Shown: positions 47,827 through 51,875 of the stretch, one piece after another
Layout of the letters: each line of letters begins with the position of its first letter
Position numbering within the stretch: position 1 is the first letter of the stretch
Source: Bacteroidetes bacterium MED-G21
Lineage (GTDB): Bacteria; Bacteroidota; Bacteroidia; Flavobacteriales; UBA7430
Reading direction: 5' to 3'
NCBI GenBank assembly: GCA_002457305.1
Contig: NTKG01000003.1
Location: forward strand, 1-51,875
DNA length: 51,875 bases
Program-made: the position numbers and the translations under genes
The notes under the pieces: model-generated
Told to the model about the DNA's origin: nothing
Seen by the model: only the letters and a program-made list of their open reading frames with translations
Databases searched by the model: none

Positions 47827-50800
47827 ATGCAAGACGCCTATTCTATATTGATTAATAAGTTAAGTGCCTTTACCCAAAAGTATTACAAAAACCAACTGAT
47901 AAGAGGCTTGGTTTTGTGTTTTACCATAGTAGCAATAGGTCTTATTACTTTTGCTGTGATAGAATATTATGGACGCTTTGGTGTTGTTGCCAGAGCAATT
48001 CTGTTTTGGGTTTTTGTTGTTTTATCCACCCTTATTTTGTCTTTACTTGTATTTAGGCCGCTGTTTAAATTAGCGAAAATAGGAGAGCGGTTAAGTGACG
48101 ATCAGGCAGCAAAAATTATAGGAAGCCACTTTGATGACGTATCAGACAAGCTGCTTAATGTTATTCAACTAAAAAAGCAAAACACGGGCAGCACAGCCTT
48201 AATTGAAGCAAGCATAAATCAAAAAGCAGCTGAGCTAAAACCAATACCCTTTTTAAATGCGGTCCGGTTTTCTGAAAACAAACGGTATATACGCTACGCG
48301 CTTATTCCCCTTTTTATTTTTGCAGGTCTTTATGCTGCAGACAGAGAGGATTTAATTACAGAGAGCTCTGCGCGGATTATCGATTACAAAACGGAGTACA
48401 CCCCACCCAAACCTTTCGAGTTTGATGTTTTAAACAACAGCTTGGTGTGTATACAAAATCAGAATTATACTGTGACGGTTCAGTTACGGGGTAAAGAAAT
48501 CCCATCCGAAGCATACATTCAGATGGCGGGCCAACCCATTAAAATGAAAAAAAAGGAAAACCACCTTTTTGAATACAACCTTATAAATGTTCAAAAGCCA
48601 CAGGTATTTAAATTTAATGCGGGAGGGCTTTATTCCGAACCCTACCAATTAAATGTTTTACCAGCCCCTTCTTTGGCTTCGTTTGAATTGAGTATTGAAT
48701 ATCCAAAATATATCGGAAAAGAAAACCAGTATTTAGAAAACACAGGAGAGGTTTTGATACCCGAAGGGAGTAACGTGAGGTGGGATTTTTTCACTGAAAA
48801 CACAGACACATTTAGGGTGCTTTGGGGCGAAAGACTTTTAAACACAAAAAAAACCTCGAAAAATCATTTTAGTTTTTTCAGAACAGCAAAAACCTCTTTA
48901 AATTACACCCTACTTCCATTTAACTCTGATGTTCAAACGCTTGACTCTGTTAACTATAATTTTAAGGTTGTAAAAGACGGCTTTCCCATAGTAGACGTTT
49001 CTGAAGTGGTCGATTCAACAAACCTAAAAACACGCTACTTCCAAGGACAAATAAAAGACGACTATGGTTTTCGAAAACTACAGTTTGTCGTAAAAAAACC
49101 AAACAATAACTGGGACAGTATTGTGCCCATTACAGTCAACACTGCAACCAACATAGAGAGTTTCTTTTTTGTTTTTGACCTAAACACCACTCAAATTAAG
49201 GAGGGGGAGTCTCTCGAATACTATTTTGAAGTTTATGACAACGATGGCGTAAATGGCTCTAAAAAAAGTCAGAGCAGAGCCTTTGAGTTTAACGCTCCCA
49301 CGGAAGAAGAGCTTCAAGAACAGCAAGAGATAAAAACAAAAGACCTTAAAAACCAGTTAGAAGAAAATGTTGAGCTTGCAAAAGACCTCCAAGAAGAATT
49401 TGAAGAGCTGCGAAAGAAGCTTTTAAATAAAGAGGAGTTGAGCTGGGAAGACAAACAACAAGTGAGCGAGGTTTTAGATAAACAGAAAAAACTTGAAAAA
49501 AGCATCGATCAGATTTCAGAAAAAAACAAAGAAAAAAACGCCCAATTAAATGAATTTTCTGAGCAGGACAAGCGGATTTTAGATAAGCAAAAACAGCTAG
49601 AAGCGCTTATGGAGGAGCTCATGACAGAAGAAATGCGCGAGCTTTTTGATGAAATGGAGGCGCTTATGGAGGAGATGAAGACCGACGAGTGGATGAAGAA
49701 GCTGGAAGAGCTTCAAATGAGTAATGAGGATTTGGAAAAAGAGCTTGACAGAAACCTAGAAATGCTCAAAAAATTTGAATTCGAACAAGCACTTGAAGAA
49801 AGCATAGAAAAGCTGCAAGAAATAATCGAGCAACAAGAGGGTTTAAAAGAATCAAATGACGAAAAGTCCCAACCACAAGAATCAATAACAGAGCAACAAG
49901 AAGAACTGAATAAGGCTTTTGAAAAGCTTTCCGACAAGCTAGACGGGCTCCAGCAAAAGAACGAAGAGCTTGAAAAAAAAGCCAACCTCTCAGACACCGA
50001 CTCCCTTCAGAATACAATTGAGGAACAGATGAAAGAAAGCAAGGAAAGCTCAGAAAAAAACAAGCGAAAGAAAACCACCCAGTCTCAGCAAAAGGCGCTT
50101 GATAAAATGGAGGAGTTAAAGGAAAAACTTCAGCAAGCACAAAGTCAGCCAGGAGAGAGCGGCCCACCAGAGGATATGAATGCTTTAAGGCAGATTTTAG
50201 AAAACCTTATTGACCTTTCGTTAGATGAAGAAAAGCTCTTGAACGACTTGTCAATAACCAACAATGACGACCCCGAATACGTTTCGCTCATTCATTGGCA
50301 AAACAAGCTGAGTGATGATTCTAAAATCCTAGAAGACTCCCTTTACGCACTTAGTAAAAGACAGGCCCAGATAAAAGCAACTATTAACCGAGAGATGCGA
50401 GCAATCAGCAACAACATCGAAAAATCTTTGTATAATATGTCTGAGCGTGAGTCAGAAAAAGCGGTTGGCAAACAACAATTAGTTATGACCTCTGCAAACA
50501 ATCTAGCCCTTATGCTGAGTGACGTTCTTCAGTCTATGCAAGAGGATTTGGCCGACAAAACACCGGGCCAGCAGCAGTGTGACAAACCCGGCTCAGGCAA
50601 CCCAAGCCCATCAGATATTAAAAAGATGCAAGAGCAGCTAAAGAAGCAATTAGAGCAAATGAAAAAAGGCCCAGACGGCTCTAAGAAACCAAAAAATAAG
50701 CCAGGCGGAAAAGACTTGGCTAAAATGATGGGTAGACAAGAAATGATTCGTCAACAGCTGGAAAAGATGGCTGAAAAAATAGAGGAGTCTGAAAGCGGAA

Positions 50801-51126
50801 ATTCTGATAATTTAAGGGATGCAATTGATAAAATGGAGCAAACAGAAGAGGACATTGCAAATGATAGGATTACCCAGGAAACACTTAATCGACAAAATCA
50901 AATAATTGAACATCTTTTAGAGGCGGAAAAGGCTGATCAAGAAAGAGATAAGGATAAGAAGCGAGAGGCAAAAGAGGCAACCCAACTCCCCCACCATGTA
51001 CAAGAATTACTAGAAGAATATCAAAAGAACAAAATCAAACAATCCGAAATGCTTAAAACAATTCCAGCAAAGCTAAAACCATATTATAAAGGCAAGGTAA
51101 AAGAGTATTTTAAAAACATTGATTAA
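47827..51126 (+). CDS. DUF4175-type membrane-anchored coiled-coil protein
   Basis: Two N-terminal TM segments, then a beta-rich region, then long E/K/Q-rich coiled coil and HHVQELLEEYQKNKIKQSEMLKTIPAKLKPYYKGKVKEYFKNI end. Start MQDAYS at 47827. Confidence 0.85.
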   Translation: MQDAYSILINKLSAFTQKYYKNQLIRGLVLCFTIVAIGLITFAVIEYYGRFGVVARAILFWVFVVLSTLILSLLVFRPLFKLAKIGERLSDDQAAKIIGSHFDDVSDKLLNVIQLKKQNTGSTALIEASINQKAAELKPIPFLNAVRFSENKRYIRYALIPLFIFAGLYAADREDLITESSARIIDYKTEYTPPKPFEFDVLNNSLVCIQNQNYTVTVQLRGKEIPSEAYIQMAGQPIKMKKKENHLFEYNLINVQKPQVFKFNAGGLYSEPYQLNVLPAPSLASFELSIEYPKYIGKENQYLENTGEVLIPEGSNVRWDFFTENTDTFRVLWGERLLNTKKTSKNHFSFFRTAKTSLNYTLLPFNSDVQTLDSVNYNFKVVKDGFPIVDVSEVVDSTNLKTRYFQGQIKDDYGFRKLQFVVKKPNNNWDSIVPITVNTATNIESFFFVFDLNTTQIKEGESLEYYFEVYDNDGVNGSKKSQSRAFEFNAPTEEELQEQQEIKTKDLKNQLEENVELAKDLQEEFEELRKKLLNKEELSWEDKQQVSEVLDKQKKLEKSIDQISEKNKEKNAQLNEFSEQDKRILDKQKQLEALMEELMTEEMRELFDEMEALMEEMKTDEWMKKLEELQMSNEDLEKELDRNLEMLKKFEFEQALEESIEKLQEIIEQQEGLKESNDEKSQPQESITEQQEELNKAFEKLSDKLDGLQQKNEELEKKANLSDTDSLQNTIEEQMKESKESSEKNKRKKTTQSQQKALDKMEELKEKLQQAQSQPGESGPPEDMNALRQILENLIDLSLDEEKLLNDLSITNNDDPEYVSLIHWQNKLSDDSKILEDSLYALSKRQAQIKATINREMRAISNNIEKSLYNMSERESEKAVGKQQLVMTSANNLALMLSDVLQSMQEDLADKTPGQQQCDKPGSGNPSPSDIKKMQEQLKKQLEQMKKGPDGSKKPKNKPGGKDLAKMMGRQEMIRQQLEKMAEKIEESESGNSDNLRDAIDKMEQTEEDIANDRITQETLNRQNQIIEHLLEAEKADQERDKDKKREAKEATQLPHHVQELLEEYQKNKIKQSEMLKTIPAKLKPYYKGKVKEYFKNID

Positions 51127-51129
51127 TAA

Positions 51130-51552
51130 ATGAAGGAGTCAAATATTTCTTTTTACTCTGTTCGTACATTTTCACTAAAGACAGAGGCCGCAGTCACAGC
51201 TTGCATTAAGGCTATAACTGCAGAAGAGTCGCGCGAGATTGGAAACATCACGTTTGTTTTTTGCGATGACAACTACCTTCTTAAAATCAACAAAGAGTTT
51301 CTTGATCACGACACCTATACAGACATTATAACGTTTGACTATTCCGCTGGAAATGAGATAATTAGCGAGATTTATGTGAGCACAGACCGGGTTGAAGAAA
51401 ACGCTAAAAAACACAAACAAACCTTTGAAAAAGAAATGCACCGCGTCATGATTCACGGCGTACTTCATCTTTGTGGCTACAACGACAAGCTTGCAGAAGA
51501 GAAGCAAATTATGCGAGATAAAGAAAACCATTACTTATCTTTGATGGCTTAA
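51130..51552 (+). CDS. ybeY: Endoribonuclease YbeY
   Basis: DYTDIITFDYS-like (TYTDIITFDYSAGNEIISEIYVS) and HRVMIHGVLHLCGYNDK metal motif. Confidence 0.95.
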   Translation: MKESNISFYSVRTFSLKTEAAVTACIKAITAEESREIGNITFVFCDDNYLLKINKEFLDHDTYTDIITFDYSAGNEIISEIYVSTDRVEENAKKHKQTFEKEMHRVMIHGVLHLCGYNDKLAEEKQIMRDKENHYLSLMA

Positions 51553-51593
51553 GTTGCTGTCGGTCAGCATTAAATAGTTATAAAATCTAAACA

Positions 51594-51607
51594 GTTCCAC
51601 GTGGAAC
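51594..51607. promoter_or_regulatory. parS-like palindrome
   Basis: GTTCCACGTGGAAC, a perfect 14-bp palindrome, matches the inner 14 nt of TGTTNCACGTGNAACA; 7 nt before the mnmG ATG. Confidence 0.55.
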
Positions 51608-51614
51608 CACTTGT

Positions 51615-51875
51615 ATGTTTCTAAAAGAGTACGATGTAATAGTTGTAGGCGCAGGCCATGCGGGCTGTGAAGGCGCAGCAGCTGCGGCTAATCTTGGAGC
51701 TAAAACGCTTTTGGTTACCATGAACATGGATACCATTGCTCAGATGTCGTGCAACCCTGCAATGGGCGGAGTTGCTAAAGGCCAAATTATTAGAGAAATC
51801 GACGCCTTAGGCGGCTACTCTGCCATGGTAACAGACGAAACCATGATTCAGTTTAAAATGCTTAATCAGTCTAAA
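51615..51875 (+). CDS. mnmG: tRNA uridine-5-carboxymethylaminomethyl(34) synthesis enzyme MnmG, 3' truncated by window edge
   Basis: [67 protein letters not shown]. Confidence 0.96.
   Translation, partial: MFLKEYDVIVVGAGHAGCEGAAAAANLGAKTLLVTMNMDTIAQMSCNPAMGGVAKGQIIREIDALGGYSAMVTDETMIQFKMLNQSK

Noticed and set aside
47581-47832. Minus-strand 83-aa ORF containing WWWW
   Set aside because: Overlaps the start of gltX and the divergent gene start; WWWW comes from a short CCA/CCACC run.
49314-50167. Minus-strand Ser/Phe/Cys-rich ORFs
   Set aside because: Antisense of the E/K-rich coiled coil; composition is the expected mirror.
1-51875. CRISPR array, transposase, prophage or complete DGR (RT plus template repeat)
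   Set aside because: No regularly spaced direct repeats, DDE/Y-transposase, phage structural ORF or reverse transcriptase seen in the reading or the ORF list.

Overview
This ~51.9 kb window is AT-rich, Bacteroidota-type (flavobacterial-like) chromosomal DNA. Assignments come from reading the translated ORFs; no database search was possible.

Most of it is housekeeping sequence: glmS, a DUF4270 lipoprotein, a short GT5 glycogen-synthase-like gene, panC, panD, rfaE2-like, radA, a putative metal-linked TonB receptor cluster, hflX, tandem amidohydrolases, a PpiD/CBS-transporter/LptC/TPR/OMP/coaX block, tRNA-Phe, pgm, EamA, polA, a very AT-rich persulfide dioxygenase/TauE/TlpA block, rpiB, an AddAB-like nuclease/helicase pair, tRNA-Cys, folB, gltX, a DUF4175-type coiled-coil protein, ybeY and the start of mnmG.

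The least ordinary signals are:
(1) a left-edge-truncated, Cys-repeat surface protein with an internal 135-bp tandem duplication and a C-terminal DUF1566-like tail. Its codons show an NNY bias reminiscent of a diversity-generating-retroelement variable region, but no RT or TR is in the window.
(2) Two distantly similar small hydrophobic proteins (73 and 78 aa), separated by a strong hairpin.
(3) A ~580-bp AT-rich, G-skewed, divergently flanked intergenic region with three DnaA-box-like nonamers, plus a parS-like palindrome in front of mnmG.
(4) Amidohydrolase-fold modules that appear to have lost the HxH metal motif, next to an intact one.
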